Positions 43,932 to 53,479 of a stretch of DNA of 64,000 nucleotides are shown here, in pieces (the first letter of the stretch is position 1; every line of letters starts with the position of its first letter). The stretch is from Nocardia donostiensis. GTDB taxonomy: Bacteria; Actinomycetota; Actinomycetes; Mycobacteriales; Mycobacteriaceae. Below the pieces are notes generated by a model. That model saw only the letters and a list, made by a program, of their open reading frames with translations, searched no databases and was not told where the DNA came from. A program made the position numbers and the translations under genes. Where the stretch lies: positions 62,001 through 126,000 of the forward strand of contig NZ_MUKP01000003.1 of assembly GCF_002081715.1 (NCBI RefSeq). The letters are read 5' to 3'.

Positions 43932-45929
43932 TCAGAAACGCCCGCCGCGGCTCACCCGGCGTGAACCAGCGGACCCGCCGAAGGAGGCCGGACCGAACCC
44001 GCCGCTCATGCCGCCGCCGAATCCACCACCGAACCCGCCCCTGCCCGCGCCGCGCAGCATTTCCCCGATGAGGATCCCACCCAGCACCGCGCCCGTCGAC
44101 CCGAACCCGGACGGTCCTTGCATCGTTTCCCACTGACGGACACTGCTCTGCGCTTCCTGCAGTGCGCGCCCGGCCAGGTCGGCGGCGGCACGGGCATACG
44201 GTAGGGCTTGCTCGGGTGCGCTGTCGCGGCGGCGTTGCGCTTCGTCCAGATGGCGTTGCGCCTCCGATAGGCGGGTGCGGGCGGCGGCGTCGATACCGCC
44301 GCGACGGGTGCTGATGAAGTCGGTGGCCGCCCGCACCCGCGCTCCCGCATCGAGCAGCGCCTGATCGAGGCGGCGGCGTAGGTCTTCGGCGGCGAGTTTG
44401 CGGTTGGCGGCCTTCTCCAGCGCCCGATCCAGTTCAGCGTCCGCGGCCACGGCGTCGTGGAAGACGGCGAGCGGGTCGGGGGTGGATTCGGTGGCGCTGT
44501 CCAGCACGGCGCGTGCCGTGGCGGCGGCGGAAGCCAGTTCCGGGCCACCGTGGGCGCTCAGTTCGTCGGCGGCCGCGAGATCGGTGCGTAATTCCGCCAG
44601 CGCGGCGGGCAGCCCGGTGCGCGCCTGTTCGATATTCGCTGCCGCGTTCAGAACCGCATCGAGCAGCGCATTGGCCTGCCCGACCGCCGCTTCGGCGGAC
44701 CGGATCGCGGGCACCGCAGCACCCTGTTCCCCGACCGGCCGCCGCAGCGCCTCCCGCCCGGTGTCGATGTTCTGCTCGGCGAAGGCGACCCGTTCGCGGG
44801 CCATGGTGATGTTGTCGCTGATCGAGGCGAGGGTGTGTGCGGGATGTGTCGCGTTCAGCCGCGCCAGTTCGGCCTCGGCGGCGGGCACCCGGCCGGTCAC
44901 TTCCACCAGGCCACGGGTCAAGGCGTCGAGCCGATCTCCGGCGTTGATGAGCAGATCCCGCATCGCGTCGAACGCGGCGACCTGATCGTCGAGTTCGTGC
45001 TCCGCCCGCCCGACGGTGCTGATCAGATCGAGCAGCATCGCCCGCTGCTCCGGCGGTGTCTCCGGCACATCGTCGTCGAGCTGCTGCCGGATGGCGAACG
45101 CCCGAGCCGTGGCGGCCTTGGCTCGAGCGAGTGCCCGCCGGAACGGTGTGACGGCAATATCCCCGAATTCACCGGTGGCCAACTCCAGCTCTTCACCGCT
45201 GGTGTGCACGGCGTTGTCGATATCGACCAGCATCTCCCGTGACAGCGTGTCCAGCGTGTCGAGGGAGAACCCGGCCAGCGTGCGACTATCGGTGGGGTCG
45301 ATACTGCGGGCGCGTTTCAGCTCCGCCGCGCCACGTTTCCGCTGCCGCTTCCGCGAGAACACCAGCAACCCGGCCACCACCAGCACGATCACACCCCCGA
45401 TAATCAGCACCGCCACCACACTGATCCCGCCGCCCGTCACGGCCGCACCGATCCCGTCGGCTGCCGCGACCCCCGCCTCGGCCCAGCGGTTCGCCCGCAG
45501 CTGCGGTTCCACATAGCCGGTGAGCACCGAATCGAGCTCCGCTTCGGAAACCCCCTGCGGCAACTCTCCGTCCATCGCATACGCCCGGTCTCGTGTCGCG
45601 ACCGCCAGCAGCAGGTCACGGTTCCCGAACCCGGACCGCGCCGCCGTGCTCGCCGCCCACTGCTGCGGTGTCATCCCGTCGAAATCGCGCACGTAGTACA
45701 CCCACAACCGCACCTGATGTTCGGCGTACAGCTCGTCCACCGCGGACCGCACCCGTTGCAGCTCCGGCCGACCCACTTCCCCCGACGAATCCACCACATA
45801 GGTGTCCATCCGCGCGGGTGGCTCCGCGCCAGCGCCCCCCACACTCATCAGCACGGTCCCGGCGAACAGCACGCCGAGACCGAACCGAGCTGACCAGCGG
45901 AAAAACCGAAGTGGCAGCGCCATGCGCAT
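43932..45929 (-). CDS. TPM-domain membrane protein with coiled-coil region
   Basis: A 665-residue protein. A signal peptide (FGLGVLFAGTVLMSVGGAGAEP) is followed by a TPM domain (residues ~40-165), which is extracytoplasmic. One membrane helix (VVAVLIIGGVIVLVVAGLLVF) and a ~370-residue Ala/Glu/Arg-rich helical region, likely coiled coil, come next. The end is Gly-rich (GGFGGGFGGGMSGGFGP). The same architecture is encoded near dgt in M. tuberculosis (Rv2345). TPM relatives have been linked to photosystem repair and phosphatase activity, but the bacterial role is unclear. Confidence 0.83.
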   Translation of the reverse strand: MRMALPLRFFRWSARFGLGVLFAGTVLMSVGGAGAEPPARMDTYVVDSSGEVGRPELQRVRSAVDELYAEHQVRLWVYYVRDFDGMTPQQWAASTAARSGFGNRDLLLAVATRDRAYAMDGELPQGVSEAELDSVLTGYVEPQLRANRWAEAGVAAADGIGAAVTGGGISVVAVLIIGGVIVLVVAGLLVFSRKRQRKRGAAELKRARSIDPTDSRTLAGFSLDTLDTLSREMLVDIDNAVHTSGEELELATGEFGDIAVTPFRRALARAKAATARAFAIRQQLDDDVPETPPEQRAMLLDLISTVGRAEHELDDQVAAFDAMRDLLINAGDRLDALTRGLVEVTGRVPAAEAELARLNATHPAHTLASISDNITMARERVAFAEQNIDTGREALRRPVGEQGAAVPAIRSAEAAVGQANALLDAVLNAAANIEQARTGLPAALAELRTDLAAADELSAHGGPELASAAATARAVLDSATESTPDPLAVFHDAVAADAELDRALEKAANRKLAAEDLRRRLDQALLDAGARVRAATDFISTRRGGIDAAARTRLSEAQRHLDEAQRRRDSAPEQALPYARAAADLAGRALQEAQSSVRQWETMQGPSGFGSTGAVLGGILIGEMLRGAGRGGFGGGFGGGMSGGFGPASFGGSAGSRRVSRGGRF

Positions 45930-45979
45930 GAATCTATCGCCTACCGCGCACCAGCGGTGCCTGTCGCTAGCATCGGGTC

Positions 45980-46657
45980 GTGATCACGATCGACACCAGC
46001 TACACCGGCCATGTCACGCCCACCTCCGACCCGCAGCGCCGCGACGTCCCCGGCGCCCGCCTGACCAAAATGTCGGTCGGCCCCATGAACAACAACGTCT
46101 ACCTCGTCGAATGCACCGCCACCTGCGACGCCCTCCTCATCGACGCCGCCAACGAACCCGCCCGCATCCTCGACCTCATCGCCCAGGAAACCCCTGGTCG
46201 CATCCGCCTGATCGTCACTACTCACCGCCACCCCGACCACTGGCAGGCCCTCATCGACGTCGCCGCCGCCACCAACGCCCCCACCGCCGCTCACCCTCTC
46301 GACGCCGACCCCCTCCCCGTCACCCCCACCCGCATCCTCACCGACGGTGACACCATCACCCTCGGCAACCTCACCCTCGACATCATCCACCTGACCGGCC
46401 ACACCCCCGGCTCCGTCGCCCTCGCCCTCACCGACGGCTCCGACCGCACCCACCTGTTCACCGGCGACTCCCTTTTCCCGGGCGGAGTAGGGAAGACGAC
46501 GAACCCGGCAGACTTCGACAGTCTCTACACCGACGTCACCACCAAACTGTTCGACCGATACCCCGACGAGACCGTCGTCTATCCCGGCCACGGCGACGAC
46601 ACCACCCTCGGAGCCGAACGCCCACACCTCGGCGAGTGGCGCGAGCGCGGGTGGTGA
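45980..46657 (+). CDS. Metallo-beta-lactamase-fold hydrolase
   Basis: A 225-residue MBL-fold enzyme. THRHPDHW is the HxHxDH zinc motif, TGHTPGSV gives the third histidine, and FTGDSLF and YPGHGDDT the later ligands. This glyoxalase II-like set fits hydrolases of thioesters or sulfur compounds. TAGCAT (45968-45973) ends 6 nt before GTG 45980, so it is probably leaderless. Codon third positions are unusually dominated by C, which leaves long open frames on the opposite strand that I treat as shadows. Confidence 0.87.
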   Translation: MITIDTSYTGHVTPTSDPQRRDVPGARLTKMSVGPMNNNVYLVECTATCDALLIDAANEPARILDLIAQETPGRIRLIVTTHRHPDHWQALIDVAAATNAPTAAHPLDADPLPVTPTRILTDGDTITLGNLTLDIIHLTGHTPGSVALALTDGSDRTHLFTGDSLFPGGVGKTTNPADFDSLYTDVTTKLFDRYPDETVVYPGHGDDTTLGAERPHLGEWRERGW

Positions 46658-46664
46658 CCTGCCA

Positions 46665-47978
46665 CTACGTCAGATCCACCCTGACCTTGACGGCATTCGG
46701 TCGGTATTTGGCCGATTCGTCCAAGACCCCTTCGACGCTGCTGTTGAGGTTGTAGGTGAGCGTGATTTCGTTGCCCCTTCTCAAGTCGGGTTGTTCGTGC
46801 GCGTTGTAGACGACGGTTTCGGCGTCGCCGTAGAAACCGAAAGGACCCGACTCCGTCGTGCGATACAACAGCGTCGGTGAGGTGAATGGTCCGGTGGGCG
46901 AATCCGAGAGATAACCCATGATGTCCGGGCTGTACGGCTGGCTGGTGTCCTGGGTGACCAGCAGAAAATGCTCATCGTTCAACCTGGCCACGCTGTATTC
47001 GTTGGCCACCCCGGACATGATCGGCGCCGAATCGGTTTCTCGTGGCGACCAGCCGCCCGCGCCGTCGGCGAACTCCCACGGTTGCCGTAGATCATCGCCG
47101 CTCACTCGGGCGATATGCATCTGTTTGTCCAGGCCATGGTCCATGACCCCATAGACATAGGTCTGATTGTCCCGCTGATCGAACTCCACCCAGGATGCCC
47201 AGTGCACACCCGATTCGGAAGGCATCGGAGTGGCATCCAGGCGGGTCAGGTCCCGGGCGTCGAAGCGTACGAGCACGTTCTCCTGTAGCTCCAATTCGCC
47301 ATTCCCACCGGGAGTCAGCGCGGCCTGCAGGCGAGCGGCGTCGAAATCACCGCCATCATCGACTACGCGCGAATCGCCGGTGAATCTCAGGAACATGACG
47401 TCGAGAGTGTTGCGGCTGGTGACGTGTGAACCACCGAGCCAGTAGAACTGGCCGTCGTGGGGTGGCATCACTGCCCTTCTCTGATCGTCGGGCGTCCTGC
47501 TGAGAACAGTTTCCATTCGGCCGTCCGTTCCGACGACGACGAAGCTGTTACTGATGAAAGGAGTGTTCCGTGCACGGGAGCCATCCGCCCGCACGCTTCC
47601 CAGGAAGGTATCGGAGAACATGATCACATGGCGTCCGTCCGGCAAACGCCGCATGTAGGTACTGTCCCCGCCGGTCCAGCCGTCGTCGTCGGTGTAGGCG
47701 TATTTGGACAGCAGTGTATTGAGGTCGTGATGCGGGGTCGCCGAAACAACCTGGAGTCGTGAGCCGGTATTCCGCCGAGGCGAAATACCGGGGCCGATTC
47801 CGCTCTGCCCGGCGATCAACAATCCGCCCTGGTTATCCACATCCCGGGCGCGACCGCCGACGCCCCGGAGGGTGTATGCGGTGGTGTCGTACTCGGATTT
47901 GAAAACCGCCGCGGCATCCCTGACAGGCGGCAGAGTTTTCTGTATTACTCTGTGCCACAGTATATCCCACCTGTCCAC
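46665..47978 (-). CDS. DUF4185/DUF5005-type beta-propeller-like protein
   Basis: A 437-residue protein with the features of this domain: GGDSTYMRRLPDGRHVIMFSDTFLG, NSFVVVGTDG, YWLGGSHV and late PTLLYRTTE, spaced like the blades of a propeller glycan-binding or hydrolase domain. No signal peptide is apparent from the annotated GTG 47978, so an upstream start may have been missed, or the protein is cytoplasmic. Base composition is somewhat less GC-biased than its neighbours. An inverted repeat at 47982-48001 abuts the start. Function is unknown. Confidence 0.6.
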   Translation of the reverse strand: MDRWDILWHRVIQKTLPPVRDAAAVFKSEYDTTAYTLRGVGGRARDVDNQGGLLIAGQSGIGPGISPRRNTGSRLQVVSATPHHDLNTLLSKYAYTDDDGWTGGDSTYMRRLPDGRHVIMFSDTFLGSVRADGSRARNTPFISNSFVVVGTDGRMETVLSRTPDDQRRAVMPPHDGQFYWLGGSHVTSRNTLDVMFLRFTGDSRVVDDGGDFDAARLQAALTPGGNGELELQENVLVRFDARDLTRLDATPMPSESGVHWASWVEFDQRDNQTYVYGVMDHGLDKQMHIARVSGDDLRQPWEFADGAGGWSPRETDSAPIMSGVANEYSVARLNDEHFLLVTQDTSQPYSPDIMGYLSDSPTGPFTSPTLLYRTTESGPFGFYGDAETVVYNAHEQPDLRRGNEITLTYNLNSSVEGVLDESAKYRPNAVKVRVDLT

Positions 47979-48402
47979 CGGCAGATATTCTCATATATCT
48001 GTACGGATGCGGGCGAAAGCGACGGATTGCCGCCCTTCGAACAGCCGGCTCTACCCGGGCGCAACGGTTACCGGGTCTCGATAGTCCGCACCACGGGCGC
48101 GTTCGGCGCCGATATGCCTTTGCTGGCCGCTACAGAGAAAGTGGGTCCCGATGTCTCCAGATTCGTGGGGCGTAGATCACCTCGCCGATAACGATTCGAT
48201 CGAGAACTGCCCATGCCCGGGTAGACCGCTGGCGACTCGCGTACCGGCCCATGCGGCCCGCCGAGTGCATTCGCTGGCGTCTACCCGGGCGCGACCTGCA
48301 CTGATGCGGTAGCCGAAGGGTTCAGGGGGGCCGGGCAATGTCCCCCCTTCTACCCGGCGAGCGCTATCGGAATCCCCAGCTCGCACCTGGCAGACTTAGA
48401 GC
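47979..48402. other. Divergent intergenic region, DUF4185-like gene / ydcF
   Basis: 424 bp. One 53-codon frame (48151-48312, +) starts MSPDSWGVDHLADNDSIENC, but lacks an RBS and I cannot support it as a gene. GGGGGG (48325-48330) can pair with CCCCCC (48342-48347). CAGACT at 48391-48396 is the likely -10 of ydcF. Confidence 0.4.
47982..48001. promoter_or_regulatory. AT-rich inverted repeat at start of DUF4185-like gene
   Basis: CAGATAT - TCTCAT - ATATCTG, 7-bp arms with 6-bp spacer, is unusually AT-rich for the region and begins 4 bp upstream of the chosen start. It could be an operator overlapping a promoter. Confidence 0.4.
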
Positions 48403-49098
48403 GTGAATTCGGCATCCCTGCGCACACGCTCTGGCTCGGTCGCAGATTCCGGGGCATCGCCCAGCGCGGGCGCCGGGTTTCTGCGCTGGGGCAGGCGGCT
48501 GGTGGTGGGGGCCGTGTTGATGGGGCTCGTGCTGGTCGGGGGGACGGCGGTGCGGGTGTGGCAGGTGGCGCGGATCGAGGATTACACGCCTGCGGACGCG
48601 ATTGTGGTGTTGGGGGCAGCACAGTATTCGGGGGAACCGTCGTCGGTGTTCGCGGCTCGGTTGTATCAGGCGCGCAAACTGTACGAGGCGGGGGTTGCGC
48701 CGCGAGTGATCACAGTGGGCGGGAAGCAGGAGGGGGACCTGTATACCGAGGCTGCGTCGGGGAAGAACTATCTGATCGAGCACGGTGTGCCCGCGGAACG
48801 GATTCTGGCGGTGGAAACCGGATCGGACACATTGCGCAGTGTGGAGGCGGTCGCGACCGCGATGCAGGCCCGGAATATGTCGTCGGCGGTGCTGGTGAGC
48901 GACCCGTGGCATTCCCTGCGCACCCGAACCATGGCCCGGGACGCGGGTTTGGAAGCCTGGACCGCGCCCACCCGGACCGGTCCAGCGGTCTACACCCGAG
49001 AGTCGCAGGCGCATGGCATCGCCCGGGAAACGGCGGCGCTGCTGTGGTATCAACTCACCCATTTCTCAGCGGATTTCCCTTATGAAGCGGGGCAGTGA
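48403..49098 (+). CDS. YdcF/DUF218-family membrane protein
   Basis: A 231-residue protein. One N-terminal membrane helix ([18 protein letters not shown]) precedes the DUF218 core: [18 protein letters not shown], then [15 protein letters not shown]218 proteins act near envelope polysaccharide or vancomycin-resistance functions, with unclear chemistry. CAGACT ends 6 nt before GTG 48403, indicating a leaderless transcript. Confidence 0.83.
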   Translation: MNSASLRTRSGSVADSGASPSAGAGFLRWGRRLVVGAVLMGLVLVGGTAVRVWQVARIEDYTPADAIVVLGAAQYSGEPSSVFAARLYQARKLYEAGVAPRVITVGGKQEGDLYTEAASGKNYLIEHGVPAERILAVETGSDTLRSVEAVATAMQARNMSSAVLVSDPWHSLRTRTMARDAGLEAWTAPTRTGPAVYTRESQAHGIARETAALLWYQLTHFSADFPYEAGQ

Positions 49099-49099
49099 T

Positions 49100-50374
49100 A
49101 TGCCCCCCGGCGATATGCCCCCCGTTTACACCGACCACGACCGGGAACGCCTCGTGGCCGAAGCCCCGAAAACCGCGGCGCTGGCCCCGCCGGGTGACGG
49201 CAACGGGCATCGCAGCGATTTCTCCCGCGACCGCGCCCGCGTCCTGCATTCGGCGGCGCTGCGCAGGCTCGCCGACAAAACCCAGGTCATGGGCCCGCGC
49301 GACGGTGACACCCCGCGCACCAGGCTCACCCATTCGATCGAGGTCGCCCAGATCGGCCGCGGTATCGCCGACGGCCTCGGCTGTGACCCCGACCTGACCG
49401 ACCTGGCGGGATTGGCGCACGATATCGGCCACCCGCCCTACGGCCACAACGGTGAGAAGGCGCTCGACATATTCGCCGACCGGTTCGGCGGTTTCGAAGG
49501 CAACGCCCAGAACCTGCGCATCCTGACCCGCCTGGAACCGAAGGTGATCGACGCCGACGGCAGCAGCGCCGGCCTCAACCTGAGTCGCGCCGCACTCGAC
49601 GCCGCGATCAAATACCCGTGGCAGCGCACCGGCCCCGGCACCAAGTTCGGGGCCTACGATATCGACGCCGACCGCCTGGCCTGGGTGCGTAAGGGTGCGC
49701 CGCCGCGCAGGCAGAGCCTCGAATGCCAGGTGATGGACTGGTCCGATGACGTCGCCTACTCGGTGCACGACGTCGAAGACGGCGTGATCGCCGGACGGAT
49801 CGACCTGCGGGCGCTCGCCGATCCGGTGGAGCAGGTTGCGCTGGCCGAAATGGGGCACGTCCAGCATCGATCCCTGTCGATAGACGAGCTGGCTGCGGCT
49901 GCGCAACGGTTGTCGGAACTGCCGGTGGTGGCCGATGTGTTCCACTACGACGGCACCCTGGCCAGTTCGGTCGCGTTGAAACGGCTCACCAGCGAACTGG
50001 TCGGCCGCTTCGCCAACGCCGCCGTCGCCGCCACCCGGGAAGCAGCGGCAGGGGCCGCGCTCACCCGTTACGCCGCCGACCTGGTGGTCCCGCCGGTCGC
50101 GGCCGCCGAGGTCGCCATCCTGAAAACGGTCGCGCTGCGCTACGTGATGTCCGACCCGGACCACAAACTCCGCCAAGCCGCGCAACGCGAACGCCTCACT
50201 GCCGTCGCCGAACACCTCCTGGCCACCGCACCCACCGGACTCGACCCGCTGCTACTGCCCTGGTGGGACGCCGCCGCCGACGACACCGCCCACGTCCGCG
50301 TGATCGTCGACCAGATCGCCTCCTACACCGAAAGCCGCCTGGAACGCATCGCGGCGACCCTGCCCGGCCGGTAG
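49100..50374 (+). CDS. dgt: dGTP triphosphohydrolase
   Basis: A 424-residue HD-domain enzyme. [10 protein letters not shown] with [15 protein letters not shown] gives the H...HD...D metal site of dGTPases. Later [14 protein letters not shown] is also family-typical. It hydrolyses dGTP to deoxyguanosine and triphosphate. Start choice is open: ATG 49082, 49100 or 49115, because the segment GATATGCCCCCCG is tandemly repeated (49098-49125). dnaG follows, as in mycobacteria. Confidence 0.92.
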   Translation: MPPGDMPPVYTDHDRERLVAEAPKTAALAPPGDGNGHRSDFSRDRARVLHSAALRRLADKTQVMGPRDGDTPRTRLTHSIEVAQIGRGIADGLGCDPDLTDLAGLAHDIGHPPYGHNGEKALDIFADRFGGFEGNAQNLRILTRLEPKVIDADGSSAGLNLSRAALDAAIKYPWQRTGPGTKFGAYDIDADRLAWVRKGAPPRRQSLECQVMDWSDDVAYSVHDVEDGVIAGRIDLRALADPVEQVALAEMGHVQHRSLSIDELAAAAQRLSELPVVADVFHYDGTLASSVALKRLTSELVGRFANAAVAATREAAAGAALTRYAADLVVPPVAAAEVAILKTVALRYVMSDPDHKLRQAAQRERLTAVAEHLLATAPTGLDPLLLPWWDAAADDTAHVRVIVDQIASYTESRLERIAATLPGR

Positions 50375-50466
50375 GCGTGATCCTGCTCGGCCGGTCGGCG
50401 CCCTTCCGGTGAGTCGCCGTGATCCTGCCCGGCTTGTCGGAGCGGCGCTGGCCTAGACTCGCTACC

Positions 50467-52407
50467 GTGCCCGGACGAATCCCTGATCGCGATATCGCAG
50501 CGATCCGTGAGCGCGTCCGGATCGAGGATGTGGTGGGTGAGTACGTCGCGCTGAAACGCGCGGGCGCCGACTCGATGAAGGGCCTGTGCCCGTTCCACGA
50601 CGAGAAATCCCCGTCGTTCCATGTGCGCCCCAACCACGGTCTCTTCCACTGTTTCGGCTGCGGTGAGGGCGGCGACGTCTACGCGTTTCTGCAGAAAATC
50701 GAGCACATCGGTTTCGTGGAATCGGTGGAACAGCTCGCCGACCGTGTCGGCTACCGCATCAACTATGAAGGCGGCGGTACGTCGGTGCAGCGCGACCGCG
50801 GCACCCGCGCCCGCCTGGTCGCCGCGAACGCCGCCGCGCACGAGTTCTATATGGCCCGGCTCCGCGAACCCGATGCCGCCGCGGCCCGTCAGTACCTCAC
50901 CGACCGTAATTTCGACGCCGCGGCCGCCGCCCAGTTCGGCTGCGGCTACGCCCCCGACGGCTGGGACACGCTCACAAAACACCTGTTGCGTAAGGGTTTC
51001 GAGTTCAAGGAGCTCGAAGCGGCGGGGCTGTCCAGGCAGGGTAGGCGCGGACCGATCGACCGGTTCCATCGGCGGCTGCTGTGGCCGATCCGCAACCTCG
51101 GCGGCGACGTGATCGGGTTCGGTGCGCGCAAACTGTTCGACGACGACACCATGCCGGGTAAATACATCAACACCCCGGAAACCGTGCTGTACAAGAAATC
51201 TCAGGTGCTGTTCGGTCTCGACCACGCCAAACGCGAGATCGCCAAAGGGCATCAGGCCGTGGTCGTCGAGGGCTACACCGATGTGATGGCAATGCATTTG
51301 GCCGGGGTGAAAACCGCGGTCGCGTCCTGCGGCACCGCATTCGGTGACGAACATTTGGCGATCCTGCGCCGCCTGCTGATGGACGACAATTTCTGGCGCG
51401 GGGAAATCATCTTCACCTTCGACGGCGACGCCGCAGGCCAGGCCGCTGCGCTGAAAGCGTTCCTCGGCGACCAAAAGGTGGCAGGCCAAACCTACGTGGT
51501 GGTGACCCCCGATGGTCAGGACCCGTGCGAACTGCGTCAGAACGCCGGTGACGCCGCCCTGCGCGACCTGGTTGCCCGCCGCCAGCCGCTGTTCGATTTC
51601 GCGCTCCGCAGCGAGATCGAGAAACGCAAAGACAGCCGCACCAACGACCTGACCCGCGACGGCCAGGTGGAGGTGCTGCGCTGGGGTGTGCCGGTCGTCG
51701 CGCAGATCAAGGACCACGGCCTGCGCAAGCGTTACGCCACCCAGCTCGCCGAATGGACCGGTTGGCTCGACCACCAGACCGTGTACCGGCGCGTCGACGA
51801 GGAAGCCAGACGTTTGCGCGGCGCACCGCCCGCGAACAACGGACGCGGCGCGACCCGAGCGAAGAGCGGCACTCCCGTCACCCAGCACCCCACCGCCCGC
51901 CCGGCCCCCAACGACCCGGCCCTGCTGTCCCAACGGCAGGCGCTGGCAGCCGGTCTGCAATACCCGTCCATCGCGGGCCCGTCCTTCGACGCGCTCGAAG
52001 CAGACGCCTTCACCCATCCCGCCTACGTCACCGTCCGCACTCTGATCGGCGAAGTCGGCGGTGTCGCTTCCGGCCGCACCGGCGCCGACTGGGTGGGCGC
52101 CGTCAGCGACCGCACCGACGACCTCACCGTCCGCGCCCTCATCTCCGAACTCGCCAGCGAACCGCTGCCCGTTAAAACCGCTGATGACATCCCCCGGTTC
52201 ATCACCGGTGTGCTGGCCCGCGTGCAGGAAACCCTTGTGGGACGGCAGATCGCGGAACTCAAATCGAAACTGCACCGGGTGTCGTCTACCGAACAGTCCG
52301 AGGCATACCTGGCGCTGTTCGGTGACCTGGTGGCATTGGAGCAGTACCGTAAGAGCCTGCTCGAGCAGGCCATGGGCAACCACGGGGATTTCGCGGCCAG
52401 CGGTTGA
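50467..52407 (+). CDS. dnaG: DNA primase DnaG
   Basis: A 646-residue primase. The zinc-binding domain has C41, H44, C62 and C65 (CPFH ... CFGC). The TOPRIM core includes VVVEGYTDVMAM and FDGDAAGQAA. The C-terminal helicase-binding helices are present. It makes RNA primers at the replication fork. TAGACT (50454-50459) lies 7 nt before GTG 50467, a leaderless arrangement. A partial direct repeat (GTGATCCTGC..., 50377 and 50418) precedes it. Confidence 0.96.
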   Translation: MPGRIPDRDIAAIRERVRIEDVVGEYVALKRAGADSMKGLCPFHDEKSPSFHVRPNHGLFHCFGCGEGGDVYAFLQKIEHIGFVESVEQLADRVGYRINYEGGGTSVQRDRGTRARLVAANAAAHEFYMARLREPDAAAARQYLTDRNFDAAAAAQFGCGYAPDGWDTLTKHLLRKGFEFKELEAAGLSRQGRRGPIDRFHRRLLWPIRNLGGDVIGFGARKLFDDDTMPGKYINTPETVLYKKSQVLFGLDHAKREIAKGHQAVVVEGYTDVMAMHLAGVKTAVASCGTAFGDEHLAILRRLLMDDNFWRGEIIFTFDGDAAGQAAALKAFLGDQKVAGQTYVVVTPDGQDPCELRQNAGDAALRDLVARRQPLFDFALRSEIEKRKDSRTNDLTRDGQVEVLRWGVPVVAQIKDHGLRKRYATQLAEWTGWLDHQTVYRRVDEEARRLRGAPPANNGRGATRAKSGTPVTQHPTARPAPNDPALLSQRQALAAGLQYPSIAGPSFDALEADAFTHPAYVTVRTLIGEVGGVASGRTGADWVGAVSDRTDDLTVRALISELASEPLPVKTADDIPRFITGVLARVQETLVGRQIAELKSKLHRVSSTEQSEAYLALFGDLVALEQYRKSLLEQAMGNHGDFAASG

Positions 52408-52421
52408 CCGGTGACCGCCGC

Positions 52422-52449
52422 CCCTGCTCATCTGGTGAACAGAGCAGGG
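52422..52449. terminator. Hairpin after dnaG
   Basis: CCCTGCTC (52422-52429) pairs with GAGCAGGG (52442-52449) across 12 nt, between convergent dnaG and the small minus-strand gene. Confidence 0.5.
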
Positions 52450-52470
52450 CGCGACGGCGCGGTACCGCGG

Positions 52471-52716
52471 TCAGCGACGCAACTGATCGTGCGGAACCAT
52501 GATCGTGGTCCGCTCGTCGATCGGCTCCATCGGCTCGAGCTGCGGTCGGGTACTGAGCTTGTCCGACAGCCTCTGCCGCCCGAACAGGACGAGCTTGCGC
52601 GTCACCGGGCTCGCTGTGACCGCACGAGTGACCGCGCTGATCTGCTCATAGCGCGCCCGCCCGGCCTTGCTACCCAGCACATAGCCGGCAGCAATGCCGA
52701 TGATCAACCGCAGCAT
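52471..52716 (-). CDS. Small membrane-associated protein of unknown function
   Basis: An 81-residue protein from ATG 52716. It opens with a short hydrophobic glycine-rich segment MLRLIIGIAAGYVLGSKAGRARYEQI, the pattern of YtxH-like small proteins that are widespread in actinobacteria, then an amphipathic region. A longer reading to 52791 adds residues that do not look conserved. Function unknown; it sits beside dnaG and tRNA-Asn as in related genomes. Confidence 0.65.
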   Translation of the reverse strand: MLRLIIGIAAGYVLGSKAGRARYEQISAVTRAVTASPVTRKLVLFGRQRLSDKLSTRPQLEPMEPIDERTTIMVPHDQLRR

Positions 52717-52911
52717 CTCGTCGAGCTCCTCCCAGTCGTCCGCGTGCGCTCTACATCCTGCCCGACCCCCGCCACCCATGTCGATTCGCACGCGCCGGAC
52801 AGCCCCCGCTCAACCCCACCCGCACCCCGCTGACGACACGATTTGGGCGGCCGCCCGACCATACGCTAGAGTTTCTCCTCGGTCAGTCCGAAACGGGCAG
52901 GCCGAGGTCGA

Positions 52912-52984
52912 TCCCCTATAGCTCAATTGGCAGAGCAGCCGACTGTTAATCGGCAGGTTACTGGTTCGAGTCCAGTTGGGGGAG
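52912..52984 (+). tRNA. tRNA-Asn (GTT)
   Basis: A complete cloverleaf: acceptor TCCCCTA pairs with TGGGGGA (with one G-T pair). The anticodon stem is GCCGA/TCGGC, the loop CTGTTAA with anticodon GTT at 52945-52947, and the T-arm CTGGTTCGAGTCCAG. Discriminator is G; CCA is not encoded. It is flanked downstream by mobile-element relics, which fits use as an integration site. Confidence 0.97.
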
Positions 52985-53099
52985 CAGGAAATAGCCCCTG
53001 ACCAGTGGTTTCATATAGACGGTCGGGGCCGAATTCGTACCAGAATCCGCCGAACGGTGGATAAATGGCTGTAAACCTGCGCCACGTCTGTCTGTCGAA

Positions 53100-53376
53100 C
53101 TCCACGAACAGCCGGGGCATCGCGCTGTGCCGCAGCAGTGCCATGTCGTCGATGCTGTCCGCGCCCGCGGCCATGTCCGCGCCAGCGCGTCACCTTCAGA
53201 CCGCCGGTCGCGACTGTGTCCGTCGATACCGGCAGGTGTGCGTCGGCCACATGGCGCAAGTCCGCTTTCTCGGCCGGCTTCAGCGCGGGGATGATTCCAG
53301 CGGCAGCAACCAGGTTCGGATCGTCAAAGGTTGCGCCGGCAACCTGACAGTCTCCAGCATGACTGTGCAGGAACAT
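53100..53376 (-). pseudogene. IS1380-type transposase relic (N-terminal, frameshifted)
   Basis: In one minus-strand frame from about 53376, FDDPNLVAAAGIIPALKPAEKADLRHVA and later TGGLKVTRW resemble the N-terminus of IS1380-family transposases. At about 53170 the homology continues in another frame as GADSIDDMALLRHSAMPRLF, where intact copies read AGADSIDDMxLLRHGAMxxLF. So the relic has a frameshift and loses its catalytic remainder. It lies 116 bp after tRNA-Asn. Confidence 0.75.
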
Positions 53377-53449
53377 CTTTCAATTGCAGGGAAGTGAGCT
53401 GGATCAACGGAGCAACGGGTGGGCGTTGCGGTCATCGCGTTCACGCTGG

Positions 53450-53479
53450 TTGACACGTAGGATTTTTCCTACGTATTGT
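53450..53479 (+). promoter_or_regulatory. Promoter and operator of VOC-ABC-ArsR operon
   Basis: TTGACA (53450-53455) and TATTGT (53474-53479) with an 18-bp spacer. The spacer is filled by a perfect inverted repeat ACGTAGGA-TTTT-TCCTACGT (53455-53474). ATG 53486 is 6 nt after the -10, so transcription is probably leaderless. The operator is well placed for repression by the ArsR protein encoded within the operon. Confidence 0.72.

Noticed and set aside
45941..46627. 228-codon frame antisense to the metallo-hydrolase
   Set aside because: Val/Gly/Asp-rich product from the complement of C-ending codons; the plus strand has intact zinc motifs.
50375..50466. Imperfect direct repeat GTGATCCTGC(T/C)CGGC before dnaG
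   Set aside because: Two short copies with mismatches, 41 bp apart; no clear function and not distinctive enough to call a repeat element.
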